64,000 nucleotides of DNA from the NCBI GenBank assembly GCA_937899905.1, contig CALCCF010000041.1:43605-107604 (forward strand), given 5' to 3'. Below the pieces are notes generated by a model. That model was not told where the DNA came from, ran no database searches, and was given only the letters and a program-made list of their open reading frames with translations. Of the stretch, positions 43,739 to 53,100 are shown one piece after another. Positions within the stretch are counted from its first letter, which is position 1. The number at the start of each line of letters is the position of its first letter. Position numbers and translations under genes: made by a program. The DNA is from an uncultured Phycisphaeraceae bacterium (GTDB taxonomy: Bacteria; Planctomycetota; Phycisphaerae; Phycisphaerales; UBA1924).

Positions 43739-44488
43739 TGCCCTCTGATACCAATGCACCGCCGTCGTCCCGTACTCGTGGGTCTCCGGCCCAACCGCGC
43801 CCTCGATCTCCAGTGAACCCTCGACGAACTTCGGCTCGTCGTCGTCTTCGATGACCTCGCCCGCGGCGATCGCCTCGAACATGGCCTCGATCTCGTCGAT
43901 GTCTTGCGACTCCAGCGAGCCGTCGTCCAGGCTGAGGGAAATGACCTCTTCTTGCTCCGGCTTCCGCTTCGAGGGCTCGGGCCGCTCGCCCTCGGGCACT
44001 TGCAAGAACGGCCAGGGCGTGCGGAGCAGCAGGTAGCCGTCGTCGCTGAGGCGTTGCACGAGCCGGCTTGCTTGGGACAGCACGCGCTGCCAGGCCTTGG
44101 GGTCTCGGGCGAGCTTGTAGGGCGGGTCCATCATGACGATGGTCACCGGGCTGGGGCATCGTGCAGAGGCCAGAGGGCCCAGCGCATCGCCCTCGACGAT
44201 CTCGCTCATCGTCGCAGCGTCGAGGCGATCGATGTTGCCGCGCAGGACCTCGCGGATGCGCCGGTCACGCTCGACGAAGACCACGCGCTCGGCACCGCGG
44301 CTGATGGCCTCGAGCCCGAACGAGCCCGTACCGGCGAACGCATCGAATACGCTCGGGCCCTCGACCATGTGCCCTTGCAGTATGTTGAAGATCGACTCGC
44401 GCACGCGATCGGGTAGCGGTCGCGTGGTCTTCTGGTCCGGTGGTCCTTGCAGGACGGTCCGCTTGTATTGCCCGCCGATGATGCGCAT
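43736..44488 (-). CDS. rsmD: 16S rRNA (guanine-966-N2)-methyltransferase
   Basis: Uses SAM to methylate G966 of 16S rRNA. 250 aa, longer than the ~190-aa norm through a charged C-terminal insert (EEVISLSLDDGSLESQDIDE). MRIIGGQYKR at the start, TRPLPDRVRESIFNIL, the SAM-binding VFDAFAGTGSFGLEAISRGA and the catalytic DPPY in VMMDPPYKLA are all present. Convergent with atpG. Confidence 0.9.
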   Translation of the reverse strand: MRIIGGQYKRTVLQGPPDQKTTRPLPDRVRESIFNILQGHMVEGPSVFDAFAGTGSFGLEAISRGAERVVFVERDRRIREVLRGNIDRLDAATMSEIVEGDALGPLASARCPSPVTIVMMDPPYKLARDPKAWQRVLSQASRLVQRLSDDGYLLLRTPWPFLQVPEGERPEPSKRKPEQEEVISLSLDDGSLESQDIDEIEAMFEAIAAGEVIEDDDEPKFVEGSLEIEGAVGPETHEYGTTAVHWYQRA

Positions 44489-44525
44489 GAGCGAGCAAAG
44501 CGCCCAGCGGATCGCGAGTCAAGGG

Positions 44526-45896
44526 CTACTTGGCGTTCGTCGATTCGCCGGCGTCCGAGCCGCCGTTGGCGACGCCCGCCGGCTGCTCGACGAGCTCGAG
44601 GCGAACCCGCCGCACGCGCGTCTGCTCGGCGCTGATGACGATCAGCCGGACGTCTCCCTCGACCCAGGTATCGCCAACGTCGGGGATGCGGCCGAGCCGG
44701 GTCGATACGTAGCCACCCACGGTGTCGTAGTCGTCCTCTTCTGGTAGCTCGACGTTGAGCGGACGGAGCGCATCGTTCGCATCGTCGATGTGGGACTGCG
44801 CGTCGATGATCGCGGAGCGCTCGTCCATGTTGAGCTTCACTTCGGGCTCGTCCTCGGGGGCGTCCTCGTACTCGTCGTGGATCTCACCAAAGACCTCCTC
44901 GACGATGTCCTCGATGGTGACCAGGCCCGCGGTGCCGCCGTATTCGTCGGCGACCATCGCGATGTGCACCCGGCTCTGGATCATCTCGCGGAGCAGCTCG
45001 CGGACGGTCTTGGTCTCGGGGATGAACAGCGCGTCTCGCAGGATGTTCTGGAGATCGAAGTTCTTGGGCTCGCCGTTCTCGGGCTCGGCGAGCCACTTGA
45101 GCAGGTCCTTCGCGTACAAGAAGCCGGCGATCTCATCGAGGTTCTCGCGATACACCGGGATGCGGCTGTGGTGGCTGTCGCGGATGTACTGCTTGACGCT
45201 ATCAAGATCGTCGGTGTACTCCAGCGCTTCGATCGCGGTGCGCGGCGTCATGATCTCGTCGACATCGGTCGAACGAAACTCCACGACTGCCTCGATCATG
45301 TCGCGCTCGGTCTCGTCGACGCCGCCGAAGCGCTCCGCCTGCTCGACGGCGCTGAGGATCTCCGCTTCGGCGCGATCGGTATCTTGCCCGTCGGCGCCCG
45401 CGAGCCGACGGACAACCTCGTCGAGGAAGCGGTAGATGCCCGCGAACGGCCGTAGTGGCACCATCAGGCCACGGATGATCGGGGCGGTCGTGCGGAGTGT
45501 CGCGCCCCAGGCGTGCCGGGCGATCGCCGCGGGCAACGCCATGTTCGTGACCCAAAGCACCGGCGTGGCGATCGCGATGCCCAACACCATGGACAGCCAG
45601 CCGATCTCCAGCCCGTCGCTCGGGTCGCCATCGAGCAGCAAGGCCAGGTGCAGCACGAGCGCGACCGGCACGAAGAGGCTGCACGCGATGCGTGGCAGAG
45701 CGATTGCGCCGGCTGAAACATCGGCCGAGTCCAGGATGACACGGATGGTCTCGCGTCGCTTGTCGTCGGCGATGCTCCGCAGCCAGTCCTCGCCCGCCAC
45801 GCGGTGCGCGTGCCGCAGCACCTGATGCAAGACCGCAAACACGCAGCCGGCCAGTGCAGAAGCTACGGCGATCCAGAACCAAACCACGGCACTCAT
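44526..45896 (-). CDS. CorC/HlyC-type transporter-associated CBS protein (DUF21)
   Basis: 456 aa. An N-terminal DUF21 membrane domain with about four TM helices, then MIEAVVEFRSTDVDEIMTPR, which opens a CBS pair (TVRELLREMIQSRVHIAMVA, DEYGGTAGLVTIEDIVEEVF), and a C-terminal CorC_HlyC domain (DTVGGYVSTRLGRIPDVGDT). The family is linked to Mg2+/Co2+ handling (CorC, MpfA). The ATG overlaps the ybeY stop (ATGA), matching the conserved ybeY-ybeX order in proteobacteria. Confidence 0.88.
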   Translation of the reverse strand: MSAVVWFWIAVASALAGCVFAVLHQVLRHAHRVAGEDWLRSIADDKRRETIRVILDSADVSAGAIALPRIACSLFVPVALVLHLALLLDGDPSDGLEIGWLSMVLGIAIATPVLWVTNMALPAAIARHAWGATLRTTAPIIRGLMVPLRPFAGIYRFLDEVVRRLAGADGQDTDRAEAEILSAVEQAERFGGVDETERDMIEAVVEFRSTDVDEIMTPRTAIEALEYTDDLDSVKQYIRDSHHSRIPVYRENLDEIAGFLYAKDLLKWLAEPENGEPKNFDLQNILRDALFIPETKTVRELLREMIQSRVHIAMVADEYGGTAGLVTIEDIVEEVFGEIHDEYEDAPEDEPEVKLNMDERSAIIDAQSHIDDANDALRPLNVELPEEDDYDTVGGYVSTRLGRIPDVGDTWVEGDVRLIVISAEQTRVRRVRLELVEQPAGVANGGSDAGESTNAK

Positions 45897-46480
45897 GGCT
45901 TGGCCTCCGAGTCACGATTGCCAACGGCGAACGTCCGACCAACGCCAATGCGCTCGAGGATCTCGTCCTCAAATGCGTGCATACGGGCATACGAATCGTC
46001 ATCGTGATCGTCGTGGCCAACGCAGTGAAGCATGGCGTGCACGACATAAAGCAGCAACTCGCGTTCTACCGGGTGGCCCAACTCGGATGCTCGGCGGGTG
46101 GCCTCATCGACACACACGTGCGCGTCCGCGTCCATGGGCTTGCCTTCCGCGGCCGCACCATTGGCGAGGTCGAATGTCATCACGTCGGTGGTCGACGCGT
46201 CTCCGAGATGCTCTTCGTGCAGCTTGGACATCTCGGCATCATCGATGACTCGAACTCGCATCTCACCGGCGAGCTTCAACTCTCGGCCGGCCAGTCGCGC
46301 GTGTTCGATGATCCAGGCGATGCCGGAACTATCGACGCGATGAGATACCTTGGGCGAGAGGGCCACGCCGACGGATAGCTCGTTGTTCGATAGCGCGCGT
46401 TCAGGAGGATCGTCGCACGGACTCGCAGGCTCTGGTTCGTCCTGGCTCGATGGCGATGCTGGATCGAGGTTCACTGTCAT
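45893..46480 (-). CDS. ybeY: Endoribonuclease YbeY
   Basis: Zn-dependent RNase for 16S rRNA 3'-end maturation and ribosome quality control. 195 aa. The core IAWIIEHARLAGRELKLAGE, DDAEMSKLHEEHLGDASTTD, VMTFDLA and the metal motif H-x3-H-x5-H in HAMLHCVGHDDHDDDS are all intact. The N-terminal ~45 aa are a Pro/Glu-rich extension. No phoH (ybeZ) is upstream. Confidence 0.92.
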   Translation of the reverse strand: MTVNLDPASPSSQDEPEPASPCDDPPERALSNNELSVGVALSPKVSHRVDSSGIAWIIEHARLAGRELKLAGEMRVRVIDDAEMSKLHEEHLGDASTTDVMTFDLANGAAAEGKPMDADAHVCVDEATRRASELGHPVERELLLYVVHAMLHCVGHDDHDDDSYARMHAFEDEILERIGVGRTFAVGNRDSEAKP

Positions 46481-46543
46481 GATCCGCTGGGGACCTCCTG
46501 GGACAAGTTTACCATATGTCCGGCGGTCGCGAAGGGCCTTTTC

Positions 46544-47608
46544 TCAGGCCGCCATCGGCGGGTCCTCGCCGTGCTCGTCCGAGCCGCCCCATTGGTCAAT
46601 GGGCACGTGGCGGTGATGGACGCGGATGATGCGGGCCAGTTGCTGGGCGAGCAGCTCGCTGATGACGCCCAGGCGTTGCATCGTTCGGACATCGAACGGA
46701 TCCCGATCATCGCGGAACAACGCCACGGCGGCCAGCATCTCGCCATCGTGCTCGGCCGCGAAGGTCACAGCCTCGCAGCCGGTCAGCCACGCGGCGTGCT
46801 CGCCCATCAGGTCGTCGAGCGCTTCCTCGCCGCGGTGCAGCCGCATGCTCGGGTCGGCCTCGATGGCCGGCGCGACAGACGCGGCCACGTGGTCGAGCAG
46901 CATGTCCACGCAGTCGCGCGGACAGTCGTAGTTGACGTATGCGCCGAGCGTAAAGTCCTGGCCCGAGGTCGGCAGGAAAACGGCCGCGTTGGTCGGCCCG
47001 ATCTTGTGCAGCACGTACTCGAGCGTCGTGCGCAGCAGGCTCTCGACATCGAGCTCCAGGCGAGCGAGCACACCGAATTCGGCGCGCACCGTGACGAGGT
47101 CCATGTCACCGTTCTGCGCGTGGCTCATGTCGGCAGGCACGAGCGCCAGCGGCCGCGGAGCCTCATCCTCGGCTTGCCGACGCGTGCGGCGCACAAGGTC
47201 GGTCACGCACCGGGCAAGTGCGCGCTGCGAGTCGTCCAGCACGAGCAGGTCGACCATCCCGCGTCGCATCGCGTCGGCGGCGTCATCGATGGTGGGGGAT
47301 TCGGCGGCCAGCGCCATGTCGAACTCATCCTGGAACTCGCGAGCGATCGATCGCCAGCGACCATGATCGTCGGCGACGAACACCACAAGATCGGGACGAA
47401 GCGCGATGAGGTCGTCCGAGTGTTCATAGGCGAGCATCACAGGCGCGAGCCCGAGCGTGGCCTTCACCATGCCGGAGACGAGCACGCCGTAATCATGGTT
47501 GTCAGTCACGATGGCAACGCCGCTGCTGGCTGTCGCAGCCGTTGACGCAGCCAGATTCGACGCCTGTGAGCGGCGGTTCTTCTTGGGTTCGGGGCTAGCT
47601 TCGGCCAT
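46544..47608 (-). CDS. Signalling protein: receiver-like fold plus GAF-like domain
   Basis: 354 aa from the ATG at 47608 (GGAG 8 nt upstream). An Ala/Ser-rich start, then a Rossmann-like REC-type segment (GVAIVTDNHDYGVLVSGMVK, PDLVVFVADDHGRWRSIARE, MVDLLVLDDSQRALARC). A GAF-like domain follows (LDVESLLRTTLEYVLHKIGP, TNAAVFLPTSGQDFTLGAYV, LTGCEAVTFAAEHDGEMLAA, VALFRDD). No kinase or output domain. Placed after the HDOD-kinase gene on the same strand, so it may belong to that pathway. Confidence 0.55.
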   Translation of the reverse strand: MAEASPEPKKNRRSQASNLAASTAATASSGVAIVTDNHDYGVLVSGMVKATLGLAPVMLAYEHSDDLIALRPDLVVFVADDHGRWRSIAREFQDEFDMALAAESPTIDDAADAMRRGMVDLLVLDDSQRALARCVTDLVRRTRRQAEDEAPRPLALVPADMSHAQNGDMDLVTVRAEFGVLARLELDVESLLRTTLEYVLHKIGPTNAAVFLPTSGQDFTLGAYVNYDCPRDCVDMLLDHVAASVAPAIEADPSMRLHRGEEALDDLMGEHAAWLTGCEAVTFAAEHDGEMLAAVALFRDDRDPFDVRTMQRLGVISELLAQQLARIIRVHHRHVPIDQWGGSDEHGEDPPMAA

Positions 47609-47724
47609 GGGAGACACTCCGTCGTCGAAAGCGTGGCGAGCCGGCCCTCATGGCCAGCACCATTGCAGCCTTTCGATCGGACGGTTCTTGGGGCTAATCC
47701 AGCGTTTGTCGCTCGTGCGAATCG

Positions 47725-50034
47725 CTAGCCGACGGCCTCGGGATGCTGGCTGATGCCTAAGTCAATGTTGTTGATCGACTTAGATCGTTTCCAGGCCGGC
47801 AGAGAAAGCGTTGCGATGGCTCCAGCAGTTCGACCATTTGCCAGTGTGAGCGTGCCGTTGAGCAACTCGGCCAGCTTCCTGGCCCGTGCCAATCCCAGCC
47901 CGGGCTGGCGTCCGGCGGGCTTCTCTGAGAAGAACGGATCAAACGCCCGGCTCGTCGCATGCTCGCTCAGCCCGGGGCCCTGATCCACGACTTCGAAGAC
48001 CAAGCCCTCATCCATCGTGTCGATGCGGGCGACCAGCGACACCGGCGAGCCGGTCTCGGCGGCGTTGACCACCAATTCGGCGAGGATTCGCGAGACGAGG
48101 CCCTGGTCGAGACGAACATCTGCCGGAGCGCCGGACAAGTCAGTTGAGAGATCGAGCCCCGAGCCGAGTCGATCCCGTGCGATCTGCGCCATCGCGCGAA
48201 CGACGGACTCCAATTGGACGTCCTGGGCCTCGGGCGTTGGAGGGTCGGCAAAGACGTGCAGCGCGGTAATAAGGTCCGACAGCCGGTGGCTGTTGTCAAC
48301 GATCGCCGATGCGGCGCTAAGCACCGATTCCTCAGCCGCGGTCTCGAGCATCAGCTGGGCCCGACCACTGATGACCGTCAGCGGGTTGTTCATCTCGTGC
48401 GCGGCGCCGGCGGCCATCTGGCCCAGCCGCGCCATCGCGTCGGCTTCGGCGAGTCTGTCCTGTGCGGCGCTCAGTGCGCGGTTGGCCTCGGCCAAGCGCT
48501 CGCCAAGCCGTCGTGCCGAGTCGTGTCGTGCCGCCGCGGCCACCGCCGCCGACCACGCTCCCACGAGTGCTCCCTGGTGCGGTTGAGCCGAGGCTCCGTC
48601 ATGGATGAGCACAACGACCGGTGCGTCATCGATGCGCCCGGGTGTCAGAGGCACGACACGGGCCGTCGAGTCCGAGCCCGCCTTGTTCCTCCAGGTCTCG
48701 CCCAGCCACGGGGCGAGGGCCGAGTCCTCAAGCGCAACATCCAGGTGGGCGGCAGTGTCGGCGAGCGATCGCACGACGTTCCCTGCCTCTTCGGGCTCTG
48801 GCAATGGCGCGGTGCTGAAGGTCTCCCCGCCGGGCGAGATCCAGTTCAGCCGCCACGGATCGCCCGCGCTGTGCTTCACCAGCGCCGCGATGGTGCGAGG
48901 CTCAAGCAGTGCCGTGGCCGACCGTGACGCTGCGCCGATCGCACTCACAAGCCCACGTCCCTTGGCCTGATCGGCGTAGAAGCTGGAGATCGCTTCCAGC
49001 GTCTGCTGGCAGCTTCGCGCGACCTCGGCTTGCTTTTCCAATCGTCCGTGTGCGCGACCCAGCCACGCGTTGGCCTGCGCGATGGAGTCGAAGAGCAGCG
49101 AGGGGTCGTTGGCCGATTCGAGCCCAAGATCAGAGCACCGGCTGGTGACCGTCTCGTGCAGCGTGAGTCCGATGGTGTGCAGCTTCTCGGCGTCCACCCC
49201 ATAGTGCTCGGCGATGCGATCGAGGCTCGGAACCGGCCCCCCTTCGCCGCTCCACCCCAGGTGCAACGAACGAGCAAGGTTGTGCGCAACACTGACCACG
49301 CCGACGATGGCCTTGTTGCGCAGCTCGGCCATGCCCTCGGGTGGCTGCCCGTACAGCCACATCGCGTCCTGGATCTGTAGGGGCAGGTTCCAGTGCTCCG
49401 CCAGCCGCTTGCCGGCGACATGGTGGTCGATGCCGATGATGCGGTGGGCAGCGTTCGATGAGGTCAGCCCTCGCTCCTCGGCGAGCTTCATCACCTTGCC
49501 GTAGGTGCGTGGCAGCACAAGCTCGAGTGCGAGCTTGCCGAGATCGTGCAAGAGCCCGGCCACAAACGCCTCGTCCGGCGAGACCTTGAGACTCGGATGC
49601 GCCCGAGCGATCTCGTCGGCCGCGCACGCCACGGCCACGCAGTGGCGCCAGAATCCATCGTGCCGAAAGCCCTCGGCGCCATCACGCCCTTCCAGTTGGG
49701 CCGCATGGTGCGTCATGGCGTCGTACACCGCCACGCTCAGGATCGCCGCCCGGACCGCCTCGAAGCCCAGCATGACCACGGCGCGATCGACTGTGGTCAC
49801 CCGGTCTCCGAGCCCATGCTCGGCCCGCTGGCACATGGACAGGATCCGCGCTGTGAGTGCCGGATCGCTCTGGATGATGCGCACGATGTCTTGGAGGTCG
49901 GCTTCGGCCGCGCTGCCGAGGTTGAGCACGCGCTGCGCGATGGGCGACAGCGTCGGAAGCTGGTCCATCTGCTCGAGAACGAGCTCGACCTGTCGAGTTC
50001 GTTGGTCTGTGTGGTCTTGGTCGCGTTTGCCCAT
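47725..50034 (-). CDS. HDOD domain - histidine kinase hybrid
   Basis: 769 aa, soluble. An N-terminal HDOD domain (residues ~20-260; LPTLSPIAQRVLNLGSAAEA, HDLGKLALE). A middle region with a GAF-like fold comes next, then HisKA with the phospho-His in GAAHEMNNPLTVISGRAQLM and a HATPase_c with VVDQGPGLSEHA, FDPFFSEK and GLGLARARKLAELL. HDOD proteins act in signalling to motility, stress or cell cycle. It is co-transcribed with the response regulator 24 bp upstream, its probable partner. Confidence 0.87.
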   Translation of the reverse strand: MGKRDQDHTDQRTRQVELVLEQMDQLPTLSPIAQRVLNLGSAAEADLQDIVRIIQSDPALTARILSMCQRAEHGLGDRVTTVDRAVVMLGFEAVRAAILSVAVYDAMTHHAAQLEGRDGAEGFRHDGFWRHCVAVACAADEIARAHPSLKVSPDEAFVAGLLHDLGKLALELVLPRTYGKVMKLAEERGLTSSNAAHRIIGIDHHVAGKRLAEHWNLPLQIQDAMWLYGQPPEGMAELRNKAIVGVVSVAHNLARSLHLGWSGEGGPVPSLDRIAEHYGVDAEKLHTIGLTLHETVTSRCSDLGLESANDPSLLFDSIAQANAWLGRAHGRLEKQAEVARSCQQTLEAISSFYADQAKGRGLVSAIGAASRSATALLEPRTIAALVKHSAGDPWRLNWISPGGETFSTAPLPEPEEAGNVVRSLADTAAHLDVALEDSALAPWLGETWRNKAGSDSTARVVPLTPGRIDDAPVVVLIHDGASAQPHQGALVGAWSAAVAAAARHDSARRLGERLAEANRALSAAQDRLAEADAMARLGQMAAGAAHEMNNPLTVISGRAQLMLETAAEESVLSAASAIVDNSHRLSDLITALHVFADPPTPEAQDVQLESVVRAMAQIARDRLGSGLDLSTDLSGAPADVRLDQGLVSRILAELVVNAAETGSPVSLVARIDTMDEGLVFEVVDQGPGLSEHATSRAFDPFFSEKPAGRQPGLGLARARKLAELLNGTLTLANGRTAGAIATLSLPAWKRSKSINNIDLGISQHPEAVG

Positions 50035-50057
50035 GCTCCGCCCTCGCCGTGCGGCGT

Positions 50058-50675
50058 CTACCGCTCCGCCGGGCTGAGCTCCAGCAGGCGTGCGATCTCG
50101 TCGAGCAGAGAGCCGACGGTGAAAGGCTTCTTCAGGAATCCATTGCCACCGGCCCGGAGCAGGCGATCGATCCGATCACGCTCGATCACTCCGGAAACGA
50201 ACAGGATCTTGGTGTCCTTCAGGTCCGGGTTGTCGCGGATGCGCTCGCATACCACGTCGCCGTTGATATCTGGGAGCATGTAGTCCAGCACGATCAGGTG
50301 CGGCCTGAATCGCTCGGTCAGCAAGCCCGCGTCATATCCGTTGGAGGCCGACTCGAGCTCGAAGCGCGAGTCCCGACGCAGCATCTCCTCGAGCAACTCG
50401 ACGATCTGCGGATCGTCGTCCACGATCAGCAGACGCCGGCGCGAACCCTCGAGCGCATCGGTAGGGATGCCGTTCTCGCGCATGAAACGCAGCAGCTCGT
50501 CACGCGGGATGCGGCGGAACTTGGAGCCGGGCACGCGGAAGCCGTGCAGGCGACCGTTATCGAAGCAACGGATAATGGTCTGCTGGCTCACGCGACAGAC
50601 CGAAGCGGCCTCACCGGTCGTGAAGACCTTCTTCTCTGCCCAGTCCGTTTGTTGGTTCTGGTCCTGCGTACCCAA
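50058..50675 (-). CDS. Response regulator with N-terminal excisionase/MerR-type HTH
   Basis: 205 aa from the TTG at 50675 (GGGAG 8 nt upstream); the GTG at 50684 is alternative. An HTH_17-type DNA-binding domain comes first (VFTTGEAASVCRVSQQTIIR, CFDNGRLHGFRVPGSKFRRI) and the REC domain second (LLIVDDDPQIVELLEEMLRR, phospho-Asp in LIVLDYMLPDINGD, Lys in GFLKKPFTVG). The order HTH-REC is the reverse of most response regulators. Partner of the HDOD kinase directly downstream. Confidence 0.85.
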   Translation of the reverse strand: MGTQDQNQQTDWAEKKVFTTGEAASVCRVSQQTIIRCFDNGRLHGFRVPGSKFRRIPRDELLRFMRENGIPTDALEGSRRRLLIVDDDPQIVELLEEMLRRDSRFELESASNGYDAGLLTERFRPHLIVLDYMLPDINGDVVCERIRDNPDLKDTKILFVSGVIERDRIDRLLRAGGNGFLKKPFTVGSLLDEIARLLELSPAER

Positions 50676-50804
50676 CCTGCACACTCCCGGTCATGTGACT
50701 CACCGGTCGAAGCGTCTATCGGCGCAGGCTTTGCCCAACTTCACACCCGCCCGGCCGTCCACTGCCTGGAGCGCGGTTCGCGGGCCCGAATAACAGCACT
50801 CGTC

Positions 50805-51503
50805 TTACGAATCGCCCGGTGCACGCCCATGCCGGGCGCGCCACTGCGTGACCGCGTCGGGCTCGCGGGGGTATATCGGACGCAGATCGCCCGCATCGAC
50901 GAGCGAAGCGAATTCGCGCGAAGCCAAGAGGCCCGATGCGGAGAGGCGAAGGGCGGCGCGGGTGACGCCGGATTCTGTAGCGGCCGTCTCGAACGAGTCG
51001 GGCAATCGCCCATCATCGAGCAGCACATCGTGGTGCGTTAGCATCGCGCGAAAGGCGTCGGCCCCAATGGATCGGCCGAGCTGGCGTGCGTGGGCGTTGT
51101 CCCCCCCGAAACACGTGATGAACGACTGCTCGCCCTTGCTTGCCAGCGCGACGACGACGGATCGTGCTTCTTCTTTGTCCGTGAGCGACGAGCGCCACCC
51201 AACAACAGCCGTCGGTACGGCGAGCATGCGTGCCCCTCCGACCTCTGCGAGCATCGCGGCGGCCACGCACGCCAGCCGTGTCGCGGTGAAGCCACCCGGC
51301 CCGATCGAGACGAGGATGTCGTCGAGGTCGCGCGGCGTGGCACCACACTCGCCGAGCACATCAGAGATCGCCGGCAGCAGGAGGTCATCGTGCCGTCCCT
51401 GCGAGACCAGCGCCTTCTCGGCCAGCACACGACCATCCCGGGCCAGCAGCACGCCGGGCGTGGGAATGTTGGGATTGGTGGCTTCGATCGCGAGCGTGAG
51501 CAC
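50805..51503 (-). CDS. tsaB: tRNA threonylcarbamoyladenosine biosynthesis protein TsaB
   Basis: Scaffold partner of TsaD in t6A37 tRNA modification. 232 aa if started at the GTG at 51503. LTLAIEATNPN at the N-terminus (ASKHA fold), DILVSIGPGGFTATRLACVA, the family GPGSFTGLR-like loop, and LAVPTAVVG are present. The track's start six codons earlier has its SD touching the codon. TATCCT ends 6 nt before the GTG at 51503, supporting a leaderless mRNA. arfB ends 15 bp upstream. Confidence 0.86.
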   Translation of the reverse strand: MLTLAIEATNPNIPTPGVLLARDGRVLAEKALVSQGRHDDLLLPAISDVLGECGATPRDLDDILVSIGPGGFTATRLACVAAAMLAEVGGARMLAVPTAVVGWRSSLTDKEEARSVVVALASKGEQSFITCFGGDNAHARQLGRSIGADAFRAMLTHHDVLLDDGRLPDSFETAATESGVTRAALRLSASGLLASREFASLVDAGDLRPIYPREPDAVTQWRARHGRAPGDS

Positions 51504-51509
51504 GCGACG

Positions 51510-51515
51510 AGGATA
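51510..51515 (-). promoter_or_regulatory. Leaderless-type -10 of tsaB
   Basis: TATCCT, CGTCGC (6 nt), GTG. It lies at the very end of or just after arfB. Confidence 0.4.
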
Positions 51516-51517
51516 GA

Positions 51518-52003
51518 TCACTCCTGACCATCGCGACCGCTGCGGCGCCGCTTGCGCTCCCCGGTTCGCCTCTTGGCTTCAAGTCTTCGCTCGTTGGACC
51601 GCCTCGACGGCTTCGTGGGGATCCGTCGCTTGGGCTCCACCATGGCTTGGCGGACCAGTTCCTTGAGCCGCTCCATCGCGTCTTCCTGGTTGCGGCGAGC
51701 AGAACGGGTCTTTTCGCAAACGAGGATCAGTACGCCATCGGCGGTCATGCGCTCACCCGCGAGGTCGCGCAACCTCTTTCTAGCGCGGACCGGCATGCGG
51801 ATGTCCAGGATCGCCACGCGCAGCTCGGCCCTCGTGTGCCGGCGGTTGACGTGCTGCCCGCCCGGGCCCGACGACGGGCTCTGGCGGAATCGCAACGCCG
51901 ACTCTGCCACGGTCGCCCCCGGCGCCAGAACGACCGCGTCCTGGCCATCGGCCGGTTCGCCGCCTGGCGGCGTGCCATTGGTTGGAGAGTTTGGGTGCTG
52001 CAT
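51518..52003 (-). CDS. arfB: Alternative ribosome-rescue factor / peptidyl-tRNA hydrolase ArfB
   Basis: Rescues stalled ribosomes by hydrolysing peptidyl-tRNA in the P site. 161 aa from the ATG at 52003. The catalytic GGQ is in QSPSSGPGGQHVNRRHTRAE; VRARKRLRDLAGERMTADGV and a long, highly basic C-terminal tail (KRRTGERKRRRSGRDGQE) that reaches into the mRNA channel complete the family picture. The tail distinguishes it from RF1/RF2. Confidence 0.9.
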   Translation of the reverse strand: MQHPNSPTNGTPPGGEPADGQDAVVLAPGATVAESALRFRQSPSSGPGGQHVNRRHTRAELRVAILDIRMPVRARKRLRDLAGERMTADGVLILVCEKTRSARRNQEDAMERLKELVRQAMVEPKRRIPTKPSRRSNERRLEAKRRTGERKRRRSGRDGQE

Positions 52004-52121
52004 GGCTCGAAGATGGGGTGCCAAGCCAGCGGGCCCGACACGCGTGGTGATGGTACCCTGCCGTTCGGTAGCCCCATTGCATGGGGCTCGCCCAGTCCAC
52101 AGCCAACGCCAAGGAGCCGGC

Positions 52122-53024
52122 GTGTACCGTCACCGCATCATCCCGATCGTGATCCTCGCGATCCTCGCCGGAGTGGCGAGCGCGAGCGAGGGCGGTGTCC
52201 TGCGTTTCGTCTACCAGGACGGATCCGCCGGTGCGCCAGCCACAGCGGAGGATTTGCTCGCGACAGACCAGCCCGTTGGCTGGCACGTGCAGATCGAGCC
52301 CATGGTGCGGTACATCAGCCCGTCCGGCGACCTGACGCTGCCGGGCACGAGCGCATCGGTCGAGCCCGTCGACCTCGCCGACGTCAACCTCAACGCGCCA
52401 CGCCTGATGCCGGGCTTCGACCTCAGCTTGCGCTACGACGAATGGCGTCTGAACGCCATCGGCTTGTTCTACGATATCGACGGCCAGTTCGCCACGGCCG
52501 ATGAAGCGTTCACACTGGGCGGCGTCGACTTCGCCGCCGGGCAGCGATCCAGCGTGGCGCACACGTACACGCAGCTCGACTTCCGGCTTGCCCGAACGAT
52601 CATCGATCGGCCGTTCAGATCGAGGCTGAATCCCGAGCGTTTTCCAGCCCGCTTCCGCCTCGACGTTGAGGGCGGCCTGCGTTTGTATGACTTCGAATTC
52701 GAATTCGAGAACCTGGACACGGGCGACCGTGGCTCGGACGACCGGACGTTCTTCGAGCCCCACGCGGGCGTGAAGGCAGGCCTCACGCTCTACGACGAGC
52801 TCACGATCGACCTATACACCAACTTCGGGTTCTGGCCGACCGATGCCGAGGCGTTCAGCTGGGACATCGGCGTGGGCTTCCAGTGGCGGCCGACCGAGAA
52901 CGTGGGCCTGCAGATCGGCTACCGCAGTACGATCTTCCGGCTGAACGAGGGCAGCGGCTCGCGAGAATTCGAGTGGGAGGGCTCGTACCAGGGCCTCTAC
53001 GCGGGCCTCCAGTTCCGCTTCTAG
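52122..53024 (+). CDS. Outer-membrane beta-barrel-like protein
   Basis: 300 aa from the GTG at 52122 (AAGGAG 5 nt upstream). Signal peptide (IIPIVILAILAGVASAS). The mature part alternates polar and hydrophobic residues in long strands (WHVQIEPMVRYISPSG, GFDLSLRYDEWRLNAIGLFY, FRLDVEGGLRLYDFEFEFEN, GVGFQWRPTENVGLQIGYRS) and ends in the typical barrel signature GLYAGLQFRF with terminal Phe. Ten to twelve strands seem likely. It suggests a Gram-negative type outer membrane. Specific cargo unknown. Confidence 0.75.
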   Translation: MYRHRIIPIVILAILAGVASASEGGVLRFVYQDGSAGAPATAEDLLATDQPVGWHVQIEPMVRYISPSGDLTLPGTSASVEPVDLADVNLNAPRLMPGFDLSLRYDEWRLNAIGLFYDIDGQFATADEAFTLGGVDFAAGQRSSVAHTYTQLDFRLARTIIDRPFRSRLNPERFPARFRLDVEGGLRLYDFEFEFENLDTGDRGSDDRTFFEPHAGVKAGLTLYDELTIDLYTNFGFWPTDAEAFSWDIGVGFQWRPTENVGLQIGYRSTIFRLNEGSGSREFEWEGSYQGLYAGLQFRF

Positions 53025-53100
53025 CCGCCCGCGGCGACGCCCAATCGTCCAGGCTTTCCTACTATGCCAGCCGCGCGTTTCCGCCGAGACCGAGGCCCCG

